DNA of 64,000 nt from Devosia sp. FKR38 (GCF_005222805.1 NZ_STGC01000002.1:757836-821835), one strand, 5' to 3'; positions 1-8,596 are shown, counted from the stretch's first letter. The notes: generated by a model from the sequence alone, not told the origin. Numbers and translations: made by a program.

Positions 1-656
1 TTCCACTCTTCCTTGGTGGAACCGTCTTCCATGAAGACGTCGATGTGCGGGATGACGTTGAAGGCGATCTGCTTGGGGAACTTGGTGCCATTGCCCGGGC
101 TGTCGTTGACGAAAATGCCCTTGGTCTGGTTCCACAGCTCGTCGACGCCTTCCTTGCCGGCGCCGGAGACGGACTGATAGGTCGAGACGACCACGCGGGT
201 GATCTTGGCAAAGTCATGCAGCGGCTTGAGCGCCACCACCAGCTGGGCGGTCGAGCAATTGGGGTTGGCAATGATGTTCAGGCGCGTCGGATTGGCCAGC
301 CAGGCCTTGAGCACGTCGCCATTCACCTCCGGCACCACCAGCGGCACGTTGGAATCATAGCGCCAGAAGCTCGAATTATCGATCACGATGCAGCCGGAGG
401 CGGCAATGCGCGGCCCCCAGTCCTTGGAAATGGTCGAGCCGGCCGACATGATGGCAAAGTCGACGCCCTTGAAGTCAAAATCGTCAAGGTTCTTGGCCTT
501 GAGGATCTTGTCGCCATAGGAGATTTCGCGGCCAATCGAGCGCGAGGAGGCCAGCGCCACCACCTCGTCGGCCGGGAACTTGCGTTCAGCCAGGATGTTG
601 AGAACTTCACGGCCCACATTGCCTGTGGCACCGACGACGGCGACGCGATAACCCAT
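1..656 (-). CDS. asd: aspartate-semialdehyde dehydrogenase (3' end beyond window)
   Basis: Reduces L-aspartyl-4-phosphate to aspartate semialdehyde, the branch-point step for lysine/diaminopimelate, threonine and methionine. The first 218 residues are present; the C-terminus lies off the left edge. It opens with the Rossmann motif GATGNVGRE (residues 9-17), and the catalytic cysteine is Cys134 in the family motif NPNCSTAQ. The ATG at 656 is preceded by a purine-rich stretch with AAGGGA and GGAG. A promoter and a short leader ORF lie upstream on the same strand. The NADP-binding fold and active-site motif make the family call secure; only completeness cannot be judged. Confidence 0.95.
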   Translation of the reverse strand, partial: MGYRVAVVGATGNVGREVLNILAERKFPADEVVALASSRSIGREISYGDKILKAKNLDDFDFKGVDFAIMSAGSTISKDWGPRIAASGCIVIDNSSFWRYDSNVPLVVPEVNGDVLKAWLANPTRLNIIANPNCSTAQLVVALKPLHDFAKITRVVVSTYQSVSGAGKEGVDELWNQTKGIFVNDSPGNGTKFPKQIAFNVIPHIDVFMEDGSTKEEW

Positions 657-762
657 TTGTTGGAACTCCAGTCCCTTACCATCTTCGCCCCCGCGCAAGC
701 CTTGGCTTGCGGCCATTCGGTTTTCGGCCTCTCCCCGTCGGGAGACGACCCGGGGAAAAGCG

Positions 763-858
763 TCAGGCGGTTTTGGTGGTTTTGGTCATAAGCGCAGCGA
801 CGCCACCGGCGGTGAGCCGGGTGGTTGCGATGGTCGCAATGTCGATCATGCTGTGCAT
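763..858 (-). CDS. candidate leader peptide upstream of asd (31 aa)
   Basis: A 31-codon ORF starting about 27 nt after the predicted transcription start and ending 106 nt before the asd start. Eight of 31 residues are Thr, and it ends MTKTTKTA, so Thr and Lys (end products of the Asd pathway) are concentrated just before the stop. Between its stop and asd lie two hairpins: arms 733-740/746-755 (with a 2-nt bulge) and a perfect 8-bp stem 694-701/704-711. No strong ribosome binding site precedes its ATG and no U-run follows the hairpins, so if it regulates, translational control is more likely than classical termination. Part of the Thr codons come from a short GGTTTT-type repeat on the other strand. 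The leader role is inference. Confidence 0.4.
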   Translation of the reverse strand: MHSMIDIATIATTRLTAGGVAALMTKTTKTA

Positions 859-890
859 AAAATGACTGCTTTGGTTGGAAAGCAGGCGAA

Positions 891-918
891 GTCATACGCC
901 GAAATAGGAAATAGTCAA
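891..918 (-). promoter_or_regulatory. sigma70-type promoter for asd transcript
   Basis: Read on the minus strand: -35 TTGACT (918-913), a 16-nt spacer, and -10 TATGAC (896-891). The expected start near 885 gives a 5' leader of about 230 nt before asd. The rest of the 656-1040 gap holds the leader ORF described separately and, on the plus strand, the start region of the next gene; no other feature was recognised in it. Confidence 0.55.
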
Positions 919-1040
919 TGACCTGCTGTGGCCGCCTTTGGTAGCCCGATCTGCCGGCGGACCGCGCCATATGCGCATGTGCCGGTTGGCAGGGCCGCCC
1001 GCTTGCACTAGACCGGGCCGCAACAGTCCAGGAGCCCGCC

Positions 1041-2231
1041 ATGCCTCATTATGATGTCGTCATTGTTGGCGCCGGTGCCGCCGGCATGATGGCCGCCATC
1101 CAGGCCGGCCAGCGCGGCCGTTCGGTGCTGGTGGTCGACCATGGCCAATATGCCGGCGAAAAGATCCGCATTTCGGGCGGCGGGCGCTGCAATTTCACCA
1201 ATGTGCATGCCACCACCGAGCGCGGGCGCGACCGGTTTCTGAGCGCCAATCCGCGCTTTGCCCTGTCGGCGCTCAGCCGCTACACGCCCGAGATGTTCAT
1301 CGCCATGGTGCGCGAGCATGGCATCAGTTTCCACGAAAAGACGCTGGGCCAATTGTTCTGCGACGGGCCGGCGACGCAGATCAACACCATGCTGCTGGGC
1401 GAGATGCGCAAGGCCGGCGTGACGCTGGTGCTCGAAACCGGCGTCGAAAGCGTGGCCAAGGCCGAGAGCGGCTTTGCGCTTGAGCTGACCACATCGTCGA
1501 TCACCTGCGAGAGCCTGATCGTGGCCACCGGTGGCAAGTCCATTCCCAAGATGGGCGCCACGGGTCTCGGCTATCAGCTCGCCGAGCAGTTCGGCCTGCG
1601 CCTCGTCGAGACACGGCCGGGCCTGGTGCCCCTCACCTTTGAGACCGGGGCGCTGGAGCGGCTCAAGGCGCTGGCCGGCATTGCTGCCGATGCCATTGTC
1701 AGCCACGGCAAGACGGCGTTTGAAGAGGCCCTGTTGTTCACCCATCGCGGGCTGTCGGGCCCGGCGATCCTGCAGATCTCGTCCTATTGGCGCGAGGGCG
1801 ACAGCATTGCGGTCGATCTGCTGCCGCATCAGGATGCCGGCGAGGTGTTGCGCCAGGCGCGCCAGGCTACGCCCAAGCTGCAATTGCAGACCGTCTTGGC
1901 TGGCATGCTGCCCAAGAAACTGGCGCAGCTCCTCGGCGACGAGCTGGATCTCAGTGGCATGGTGGGGGATTTTTCCGACAAGAAGCTGGCGCTGGTCGAA
2001 GCCCGGCTCAAGGGCTGGACGCTCAAGCCGGTGGGTTCGGAAGGCTATCGCACGGCTGAAGTGACGCTGGGGGGCGTTGATACCCGCGATCTCGACGCCA
2101 AGACCATGGCGGCGCGCGACGTGCCGGGGCTCTATTTCGTGGGCGAAGTGGTCGATGTCACCGGCTGGCTGGGTGGCTATAATTTCCAGTGGGCCTGGGC
2201 CTCGGGCTATGCCGCCGGCCAGGCCGCCTAA
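1041..2231 (+). CDS. NAD(P)/FAD-dependent oxidoreductase, HI0933 (YhiN) family
   Basis: A 396-residue flavoprotein. It begins with a dinucleotide-binding fold (DVVIVGAGAAGMMAA, residues 5-19) and carries the family hallmark GEKIRISGGGRCNFTN at about residues 45-60, which binds FAD. Near the C-terminus the GLYFVGEVVDVTGWLGGYN stretch is the second conserved FAD contact region of this family, just before the WAWASGYAAG end. Length matches the family (about 390-410). The physiological substrate is unknown for most members; some relatives act on bile-acid-like or other unsaturated compounds. It is transcribed away from asd and abuts a convergent gene only 3 bp after its stop. Confidence 0.88.
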   Translation: MPHYDVVIVGAGAAGMMAAIQAGQRGRSVLVVDHGQYAGEKIRISGGGRCNFTNVHATTERGRDRFLSANPRFALSALSRYTPEMFIAMVREHGISFHEKTLGQLFCDGPATQINTMLLGEMRKAGVTLVLETGVESVAKAESGFALELTTSSITCESLIVATGGKSIPKMGATGLGYQLAEQFGLRLVETRPGLVPLTFETGALERLKALAGIAADAIVSHGKTAFEEALLFTHRGLSGPAILQISSYWREGDSIAVDLLPHQDAGEVLRQARQATPKLQLQTVLAGMLPKKLAQLLGDELDLSGMVGDFSDKKLALVEARLKGWTLKPVGSEGYRTAEVTLGGVDTRDLDAKTMAARDVPGLYFVGEVVDVTGWLGGYNFQWAWASGYAAGQAA

Positions 2232-2234
2232 ACC

Positions 2235-2798
2235 CTAGAAGCGAAAGCCCAGCCGCACGCCCAGATTGGTATTGGCGCGCGCCGGCGTGCCGCAGGTGCC
2301 GAAGTCGGGCAGGTGTTCGAGCGTGGTGATTAGTGCCATGCCCGCCGGCAGGTTGATGCCGATGCTGCCGGCTGCGCGCAGGCCAATGGCGCAGCCAAAA
2401 TTGCGGCTGGGGTCATTGGCCGGGGCCGAGATCAGGCTGGTGCGGGCCACGCCGCCCAGGCTCGCCTCGACAAACACTGGCATTGCCGGGGCAGAAAAGG
2501 TCCAGCTCAGGCCGGCATAGCCATAGGAATCCTGGCCGCGGAAATTCATCGTGGCGCCGATATGCGGGCGGATTTCGCCGGTGAGGTTGAGCAGGTTGAT
2601 GCCGGGCGGGGCGAACAGCAGTTCGACATTGGCGTCGGCAATGCGATTGGGATCAAGCAGATTGCCGCCGCCGTCGATACCGCGCGCCGAAATGCCGGCG
2701 CGGACTTCGGGCAGCAGGTTCACCTGCGCCGATGCCGGCAGGCTGGCGCAGAGCAGCCCCAGCAGGGTGAGCAGGCTCGTCAGCACGATGCGGATCAT
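2235..2798 (-). CDS. PagL/acyloxyacyl hydrolase-like outer membrane protein, degenerate active site
   Basis: A 187-residue secreted beta-barrel-like protein with an N-terminal signal peptide (hydrophobic residues 5-24, cleavage near ASA). Start chosen at 2798 because AGGAGG lies just upstream; the open frame extends further but without a binding site. The C-terminal block EHLPDFGTC...NTNLGVRLGFRF aligns with the PagL lipid A 3-O-deacylase block EHxSNA...NxG, ending in Phe as outer-membrane proteins do. The catalytic Ser of the His-x-Ser pair is Pro here, so catalysis as PagL is unlikely. It lies immediately downstream of a second, better conserved paralogue in the same orientation. Confidence 0.6.
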   Translation of the reverse strand: MIRIVLTSLLTLLGLLCASLPASAQVNLLPEVRAGISARGIDGGGNLLDPNRIADANVELLFAPPGINLLNLTGEIRPHIGATMNFRGQDSYGYAGLSWTFSAPAMPVFVEASLGGVARTSLISAPANDPSRNFGCAIGLRAAGSIGINLPAGMALITTLEHLPDFGTCGTPARANTNLGVRLGFRF

Positions 2799-2920
2799 GG
2801 CCTTGGCCTCCTCGATTGGAGGCGCCATAGGGCGCTGCGGGGCGCTGGTGAGCAAGATTTAGTTCAAATTGCTGCTAACCGGGCGTTAACGCTGCCGCCC
2901 GGTCGGAGGGGCTAAAAGCC

Positions 2921-3556
2921 CTAGAACTTCCAGCCGAGCTTGAGGCCGAGGTTGGAAATGCCGGCATTGTAGTCGCACAGGCCCGCATTGCTCATGTGCT
3001 CATAGGCCAGGGTCGCCGTCATATTGTCGCTGACGTTGACGCCCAGGCCGAAGCGTTCATAGAAATTGACGCGGCAGCCATATTTGCGGCGGCCGGCCGG
3101 GGCTTCATTGCTCAGATAGCCATTGTGCGTTGCGGCACCAAAAGTGCCTTCGAAATAGAACGGGCTGTCAAACAGCGGCACGGTCCAGGTCAGGCCAGCA
3201 TGCAGCAGGCTGTCTTCGCCAAGGGTATTGATCGTCGCGCCAATCTCGGGGCGGGGCGAACCGAGCCAGCGGAACACATCGAGGTCCGGCGTGGTGAACA
3301 GCACGTCGAAGGACACGTCCTCGAGCCGGGTGAGATAGAGGCTGCGCGGATCAAGCGGCGGCAGCATGGTGTAATAGGCCATGTGGTAGTTCAGCCCGAG
3401 GCGCACTTCGCTGACCACATTGGCGAAGGGCGACGGCGCCATCACGCTGGCGTCCTGGCTGAGCACCTGTGCCTGGTTCAAGGTCTGGGCCTGGGCCGTG
3501 GCGACCCCGCCGAACACCAGCAACACAGCAACAGCAAGGACGTGCAGTTTGGACAC
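2921..3556 (-). CDS. PagL/acyloxyacyl hydrolase family outer membrane protein
   Basis: A 211-residue protein read from a GTG at 3556, which has GGAG about 10 nt upstream and is followed directly by a signal peptide (residues 3-19, ending AQA). The C-terminal motif YEHMSNAGLCDYNAG...LKLGWKF matches the PagL lipid A deacylase block with the His-x-Ser pair present. In characterised PagL a Glu 12 residues after the Ser completes the triad; here that position is Ser, so lipid A deacylation is possible but not assured. It is followed on the same strand, 122 bp away, by a more degenerate paralogue. Likely located in the outer membrane. Confidence 0.65.
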   Translation of the reverse strand: MSKLHVLAVAVLLVFGGVATAQAQTLNQAQVLSQDASVMAPSPFANVVSEVRLGLNYHMAYYTMLPPLDPRSLYLTRLEDVSFDVLFTTPDLDVFRWLGSPRPEIGATINTLGEDSLLHAGLTWTVPLFDSPFYFEGTFGAATHNGYLSNEAPAGRRKYGCRVNFYERFGLGVNVSDNMTATLAYEHMSNAGLCDYNAGISNLGLKLGWKF

Positions 3557-3731
3557 GAGTGGTTTCTCCGGACTGAGCCCACAGTAAAAGCCGCAGACCG
3601 GCGGCGGAGTCAATCTTGCGCATGGCCTGATGTAGGATTTGTTACGCCAGCGTGGCCGGCGCGCTTCACGTCTCGCTTTCATCGCAATTTGCCGATAGAA
3701 GGGGCGCAGTGTTTTCAGACCGGTGATTGCC

Positions 3732-4742
3732 ATGGCTGCCCCCTTTGCCCTTTCCCTGCAGGATCTTGCCCCCATTGCCGAGGGCACCAGCACCAGCCAG
3801 GCGATGGCCGAAACCATCGCTTTGGCACAGGAGGCCGACCGGCTGGGCTATACGCGGCTGTGGTATGCCGAGCACCATGGCATGCCCTCGATTGCCTCGT
3901 CGGTGCCGGAAATCCTCATCGGCAGTGCCGCCGCCCACACGCGCCACATCCGCGTCGGTTCGGGCGGGGTGATGCTGCTCAACCATGCGCCGCTGCGCAT
4001 TGCCGAAGCCTATCGCACGCTCGAGGCGCTCTATCCCGGCCGCATCGATCTCGGCCTGGGCCGCGCGCCGGGCGGCGATGGCTATGCCATGCGGGCGCTG
4101 CGCAGTGGCGGTGGCGAGGAGTTCTCCAATTATCTGGCCGAACTGATGGCCTTTGACGAGGAGAGCTTTCCGCCCGAGCATCCGTTTTCGCGCGTGCCGG
4201 TGTCGCCCGGCGGCGTGCGCCTGCCGCCGCTGTGGCTCTTGGGCTCTTCAGGCGCCAGCGCCCAGGCGGCCGGGCAATTGGGCATGGGCTATGCCTTTGC
4301 TGCCCATTTCAGCCATACCCCGGCCGGGCCCGCCTTTGATGCCTATCGCGCCGGCTTTGTGCCCAGCGCAGCTTTCCCGGCGCCGCGCACGATCCTGTGC
4401 GTCTCGGTCATCTGCGCGCCGACCGATGAAGAGGCGCAATATCTGTCGCGCTCGCAGGCGGTGAGCTGGGCGCTGTTCACCACCGGCGAGCAGCGCAAGC
4501 TGATGAGCCCGGAGGAGGCGCATGCCCGCGTGCTGACCGCCCAGCAGCAGGCGGTGATCGATCACCAGTCGAGCCTGTGGATCGTGGGTTCGCCAGAGAC
4601 CGTGCGCGACACCATCGCCGAAAAGGCCGAAGCGGCAGAGGCCGATGAGGTGATGATCACCACCACCATCCATTCCTATGCGCTGCGCCGGCGGTCCTAT
4701 GGCCTGGTCGCCGAGGCCTTCGGCATCGCGCCAAGGGATTGA
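3732..4742 (+). CDS. LLM-class flavin-dependent oxidoreductase (luciferase-like)
   Basis: A 336-residue protein of the bacterial luciferase-like TIM-barrel family, group MsnO8/YhbW-like. Family features visible are the N-terminal LYxRLWYAEHHGMPSIASSxPE region (the EHH near residue 47 contacts flavin), GSGGVMLLNHAPLRIAE, and RIDLGLGRAPGGD. Members use FMNH2 and O2 or F420-like cofactors on small organic substrates; the substrate cannot be deduced. The ATG at 3732 was taken over a GTG three codons upstream because the family conserved region begins directly after it. It stands alone between a divergent outer-membrane gene and a diguanylate cyclase. Confidence 0.85.
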   Translation: MAAPFALSLQDLAPIAEGTSTSQAMAETIALAQEADRLGYTRLWYAEHHGMPSIASSVPEILIGSAAAHTRHIRVGSGGVMLLNHAPLRIAEAYRTLEALYPGRIDLGLGRAPGGDGYAMRALRSGGGEEFSNYLAELMAFDEESFPPEHPFSRVPVSPGGVRLPPLWLLGSSGASAQAAGQLGMGYAFAAHFSHTPAGPAFDAYRAGFVPSAAFPAPRTILCVSVICAPTDEEAQYLSRSQAVSWALFTTGEQRKLMSPEEAHARVLTAQQQAVIDHQSSLWIVGSPETVRDTIAEKAEAAEADEVMITTTIHSYALRRRSYGLVAEAFGIAPRD

Positions 4743-4796
4743 TGGGCGCGCAGATCTGGCGACGGTTGCTGCTTCGTTAACGTCTCATTGGTGGCC

Positions 4797-6047
4797 ATGA
4801 ACCTATCATGGGCGCAGTATAAAAGCGGACTGCAGATGAGCGCGGCTGTCTTCGTCCTGGCGATCAATATGAGTGTCGCCGGCATATTCGCGACGGCCTT
4901 TGCTGTAGTCGCCATGACAACGCGCGCCAATTCCAGCGCGCGCTGGATGGCGGCGGCCTATGGCATCGGCATTTTCGATGGCCTGCTCGAGTTCATCCTG
5001 CCCTGGCAGAGCGATCCGCGCCTGGTGGGCATCGGCATCTTCTGCGCCTTCCTGTTTGCCCAGGCGCTCAATGTGGTGGGCTTGGCCCGGCATTATGAGA
5101 TCACGCCGCCCTGGCGCCTGCTGGGCCTGGTGGTGGGCGGGGCGCTGGTCACCATCGTGCTGATCATCGGCATGGAGCGCGGCTCGCTGCTGCGGGCCCT
5201 GCTCTATCAATTGCCCTATGGCCTGATGCAGGCGCTCAGCGTTGTGGTCATCCTGCGCGCGCCGCGGCGCGGGGCGCTCGACCTGCTGCTGCTGGTGTTG
5301 TCGGCGCTGGCCGGGCTGCAGTTCCTGGCCAAGCCGCTCCTGGCGGCGGCCATTGGTTCGGGCGCGACGCCGCAGGCCTATATCGGCTCCACCTATGCCG
5401 CCATTTCCCAGACCATGGGGGCGGTGCTGCTGGTGGCCAATGGCCTATTAGTGCTGCTGATCGTGGTGCGCCGGGCCATGGCGGAAATGACCGCCCGCTC
5501 GGAGACAGATGTGCTCTCGGGCCTGTTCAACCGGCGCGGCTTTGAGGATCGCGCCGAGCGCCTGCTGGCCACGGCACAGCGCGCCGGCGTGCCGGTGACC
5601 CTTGTTGTCGCCGATCTCGACAATTTCAAAACCATCAACGACAGCTTTGGCCATGCCGTGGGCGATCGCGTGATCGTCAGCTTTGCCGAGATCCTGCGCG
5701 CGCTGGCCGATCCGCGCCTGGTGCTGGGCCGGCTGGGCGGCGAGGAATTTGCCGCGCTCCTGCCGGGGGGCAATCTGGCGGCCGGGCGGCTGTTCGCCGA
5801 AAGCGCCCGCAGCGGCTTTGCCCATGACCCCATTGGCGACCAGGCGCCGGGCCAGGCGATCAGCGCCAGCTTCGGGGTGGCGCAATATCGCCCAGGCGAG
5901 CCGCTGACCGACCTGCTGCGCCGCGCCGACCGGGCGCTGTATCAGGCCAAGTCGGACGGGCGCAATCGGGTCTGCCTGGCCGATGCCGATGTGGCATCGT
6001 CCCGGCTGGGGGCAAGCTGGTTGCGGTCGGTGCCGCCCGGCAACTAG
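4797..6047 (+). CDS. membrane diguanylate cyclase (GGDEF)
   Basis: Makes the second messenger c-di-GMP from two GTP. About 416 residues: an N-terminal block of six or seven hydrophobic helices (to about residue 225) forms a membrane sensor of unrecognised type, followed by a GGDEF domain starting at DVLSGLFNRRGF. The active-site loop reads GGEEF and DLDNFKTINDSFGHAVGD is the metal/GTP-binding motif, so catalysis is expected. The RxxD inhibitory site normally nine residues before GG is absent (Asp where Arg should be, Leu where Asp should be), so product inhibition is probably lost. Three in-frame starts (TTG 4788, GTG 4791, ATG 4797) are close together; the ATG is preferred. Its stop overlaps that of a convergent gene. 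Confidence 0.9.
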   Translation: MNLSWAQYKSGLQMSAAVFVLAINMSVAGIFATAFAVVAMTTRANSSARWMAAAYGIGIFDGLLEFILPWQSDPRLVGIGIFCAFLFAQALNVVGLARHYEITPPWRLLGLVVGGALVTIVLIIGMERGSLLRALLYQLPYGLMQALSVVVILRAPRRGALDLLLLVLSALAGLQFLAKPLLAAAIGSGATPQAYIGSTYAAISQTMGAVLLVANGLLVLLIVVRRAMAEMTARSETDVLSGLFNRRGFEDRAERLLATAQRAGVPVTLVVADLDNFKTINDSFGHAVGDRVIVSFAEILRALADPRLVLGRLGGEEFAALLPGGNLAAGRLFAESARSGFAHDPIGDQAPGQAISASFGVAQYRPGEPLTDLLRRADRALYQAKSDGRNRVCLADADVASSRLGASWLRSVPPGN

Positions 6048-6328
6048 TTGGGCGCGCGGCGCTCCACCAGAGCAAAGGCGTCGGCCTCGTCATCGATCTG
6101 CAGCGCCAGCTGCTGGCGGTCGAGCTCGGCCAGCCAGGCCGTCCAGGAGACGGGGCTGGTGGAGGCCTGCTCATCGAGCGGGGACGGCAGGCGGTGATTG
6201 GCAAAGCGCAGGCGCAGCTGGGCGCGCTCCTGGCCATAGGTATTGCGCAGCCGCACGATGGCCGGCGTGCCCTGGCGATTGCTCACCCAATTCTGGATGT
6301 CGCGGTGACGTGTCAGTGTCTGAGTCAT
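6044..6328 (-). CDS. hypothetical protein (94 aa)
   Basis: A small soluble protein with no recognised domain. It is rich in Arg and Gln, with no signal peptide or membrane segment; the middle (VSWTAWLAELDRQQLALQID) looks alpha-helical. The gene is believed real because a strong GGAGGGG ribosome binding site lies 8 nt before its ATG and codon use matches neighbours. It converges on the diguanylate cyclase gene with the two stop codons overlapping (CTAG). The 88 bp upstream would hold its promoter. Confidence 0.6.
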   Translation of the reverse strand: MTQTLTRHRDIQNWVSNRQGTPAIVRLRNTYGQERAQLRLRFANHRLPSPLDEQASTSPVSWTAWLAELDRQQLALQIDDEADAFALVERRAPN

Positions 6329-6416
6329 TTTGGCTTCCCCTCCAAAGTTGTGCGCGAACCGGTTCGGTCTCAGGCCGACGCGAATCAGTCCTTTGCTGAA
6401 ACGGTCGCGAACAGAC

Positions 6417-7232
6417 TCAATCCTCTGCCAAGTCTGTGACGAGTTTGAGGCCGGTCAGCTCTTGCGGGGTGAAATAATACATGCGCTCGGGCGGGGTGCG
6501 CAGCGCATGCAGCCAGAGTGCGGGGTCGATTCCACTTTGCGTCAATTGCGCAATGATGCTGGCGGTGGTGGTCTGGGCGTCGCTCATCACCATGCCTGCC
6601 AGTTGTTCGCCGGTCTGGTTGGTTTCGCCCAGGGCCGCCGCATAGATCTGATGCACGCCGATGGCCGCCTGGGCGCTGGCGCTGCGCGTGGTGCCGCCGG
6701 CAAAGACAATCGGGCACGACGAAGCGCAGAGCGCCCCGACCTTGACGCGGGTGCTGAGGCCCCGCGCGTGGATCAATTGGCCCATGGCCAGCGCATCGGT
6801 CACCGAGCCGCCGGGAGAATCGAGGGTCACCGACTGCACATATTCGCCGCGCGCATCGAGTTCGGCGGCAAAGCGTTCGGCGGCGCCGGGGTCGATGGTG
6901 CCGACAAGGCTCAACACGCCGCCGCTGCCCAGGCTAATGACGAGGGGTTGTTCCAGCACTTCGGGGGCGGTGGTCACCGCGGGCATGCTGCCGTCCACCG
7001 GGCCCTCCTGCACCGGCGGCAGAATGGGCCTAAGCGGCGTGGCGAGGCTGGTCGCTTCCGCGCCAGTCAGTTCGCGATAGTCGACGAACAGCACCGAGGC
7101 CGTGCCGGCCAGCAGGGCATAAAAGGCCACGCGCAGGATGGCGCCATCGTCGGTGGCGATGAAGCGGTCGATCAGCCGCCGGTGCAGCGGGGCGCTGCGG
7201 CTCGGCAGACGGGCATTGGCCGCGGTCTTCAT
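6417..7232 (-). CDS. membrane-anchored ClpP/crotonase-fold protein
   Basis: A 271-residue protein with one membrane segment (about residues 33-51) and a large domain on the far side. From about residue 95 it shows a ClpP-like fold: LDSPGGSVTDALAMG (oxyanion-hole glycine loop) and GALCASSCPIVFAGG, where the Ser after Ala-Ser is in the place of the nucleophile, then GVHQIY, which may supply the His. This matches the COG3904 group of periplasmic ClpP-like proteins. Protease activity is plausible but untested. Its start overlaps the stop of the upstream 455-aa membrane gene by 4 nt (ATGA), so the two are translationally coupled and probably act together. Confidence 0.7.
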   Translation of the reverse strand: MKTAANARLPSRSAPLHRRLIDRFIATDDGAILRVAFYALLAGTASVLFVDYRELTGAEATSLATPLRPILPPVQEGPVDGSMPAVTTAPEVLEQPLVISLGSGGVLSLVGTIDPGAAERFAAELDARGEYVQSVTLDSPGGSVTDALAMGQLIHARGLSTRVKVGALCASSCPIVFAGGTTRSASAQAAIGVHQIYAAALGETNQTGEQLAGMVMSDAQTTTASIIAQLTQSGIDPALWLHALRTPPERMYYFTPQELTGLKLVTDLAED

Positions 7233-8596
7233 GCCGGGCGCGGGCCGTCGGTGCGCTTGCGTTGCGCGGCGTCAATCGGGGTCACCGTGGCATCGTCCGG
7301 TGGTGCCGACGCGGGTTCTGTCGCCGCCAGTGGCGCCGGCTTGTCCTCGGGCAGAGGGGCGGGCTCTACGCCTGGCGCAACAGGCAGGCCGGTGGCCACA
7401 TCAATCCCGGCTGCTTCCATCTGGCGATAGAGCCGCATGGCGCGCAGCATTTCGGCGGCGGTGATGTTCTCGGCCTCCACCATGGATTCCGAATCCCGCC
7501 GCATGGCGTCATTGACAATCATCAGCACCAACACCAGCACCACCGGCAGCAGGTCGATGGAAATGGCGCCGGCCCAGCTCGGGATGAAATCCTGCCAATA
7601 GCGCAGCACGGCCTCGGCGCTCGACAGCGGCACGAAGCGGCGTTGCTCGACCGCCGGCGTCGCAAGGATTTCGTCCGCCGCCGTGCTCAGCGCCGCCGAT
7701 TGCGCCGCTACCGAGACGCGCACGGTTTCCATCACCTGATCCTGCCGATTGGCCAGGTCCGCCGTCTGGCCATTGGCCACCGGGGCGATGAAACCGGCCG
7801 AGAGATCGGCCGCTGCGCGCTTCACGGAAGCGGCAATATCGGTCTGCTGCAGTGCGGCGATCACCGCCGAGAGCTGCACGGCCTCGGCCTGGAAACTGTC
7901 CGAGCGCGGCTCGATGGCGCCGGGCGTCGAGACCAGTTCGCGCATGGTGGCCAGCCTTGTGGAGCCATCTTCAAACAGCGACGATACGGCGTCGCGGCTG
8001 CCGGTGATGCTGGCGCCGAGCTGGTTCATCTGCGCGCTCATCTGGGTGAGCAATTGCACCACGCTGCCCGAGCCGGTGGTGCCGGTCAGCGCGCCCGTCT
8101 CGCGTTCGTCGGCGGCAAGGCCGGCAAAGCGTTCCGCCGCGCGCTGCACGTCGGGGAGGAGGCTTTGGCTGGCCAGTGCATTGGCATGGGCGGCGTCGAG
8201 ATCTTCGGCATAGCCTTGCAGGGTCACCGCCATATGCTGTTCCAGCGCGGCAGAGCCGGCCAGAGCCGCCGCATTGAGCCAGCTCGACATGGCCATGATC
8301 ATCACGCAGCCGATGGCCATGGTGATGAACAGGCCAATGCGCTGCACGCCATTGGTCACCAGCGGCACAAAGCGCAGCATGAAGCTCCAGAAGGCGTAGA
8401 TGGCCACCGAGACGGCGGTGGAATAGACGATGGCGGCAAAGAACACGAAGCTCGCCGAGCCATCGAGCAGGCCGCGCACACCAAGATAAGTATAAACGCC
8501 CGAGGCCAGGGCCAGCACGGCCAGGGCAAAGCGGGTCATGGTCTCTATGCCCTTGACGGTCTCGTTGAGACGATAGGCATTCGGCTTGAGCTGCAT
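7229..8596 (-). CDS. membrane protein with large extracytoplasmic coiled-coil loop, unknown function
   Basis: A 455-residue protein. Hydrophobic helices lie near residues 21-41, 45-70 and 85-112, then comes a long soluble segment (about 113-335) rich in Ala, Gln and Ser that looks like coiled coil and resembles a sensor domain. A further helix sits near 348-366 (ISIDLLPVVLVLVLMIVND). The C-terminal ~80 residues are acidic, Pro/Ala-rich and probably disordered in the cytoplasm. No catalytic motif was seen. It is the first gene of a two-gene operon, with its stop overlapping the start of a ClpP-fold membrane protein by 4 nt, so a substrate-presenting or scaffold role is a reasonable guess only. 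Confidence 0.65.
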   Translation of the reverse strand: MQLKPNAYRLNETVKGIETMTRFALAVLALASGVYTYLGVRGLLDGSASFVFFAAIVYSTAVSVAIYAFWSFMLRFVPLVTNGVQRIGLFITMAIGCVMIMAMSSWLNAAALAGSAALEQHMAVTLQGYAEDLDAAHANALASQSLLPDVQRAAERFAGLAADERETGALTGTTGSGSVVQLLTQMSAQMNQLGASITGSRDAVSSLFEDGSTRLATMRELVSTPGAIEPRSDSFQAEAVQLSAVIAALQQTDIAASVKRAAADLSAGFIAPVANGQTADLANRQDQVMETVRVSVAAQSAALSTAADEILATPAVEQRRFVPLSSAEAVLRYWQDFIPSWAGAISIDLLPVVLVLVLMIVNDAMRRDSESMVEAENITAAEMLRAMRLYRQMEAAGIDVATGLPVAPGVEPAPLPEDKPAPLAATEPASAPPDDATVTPIDAAQRKRTDGPRPA

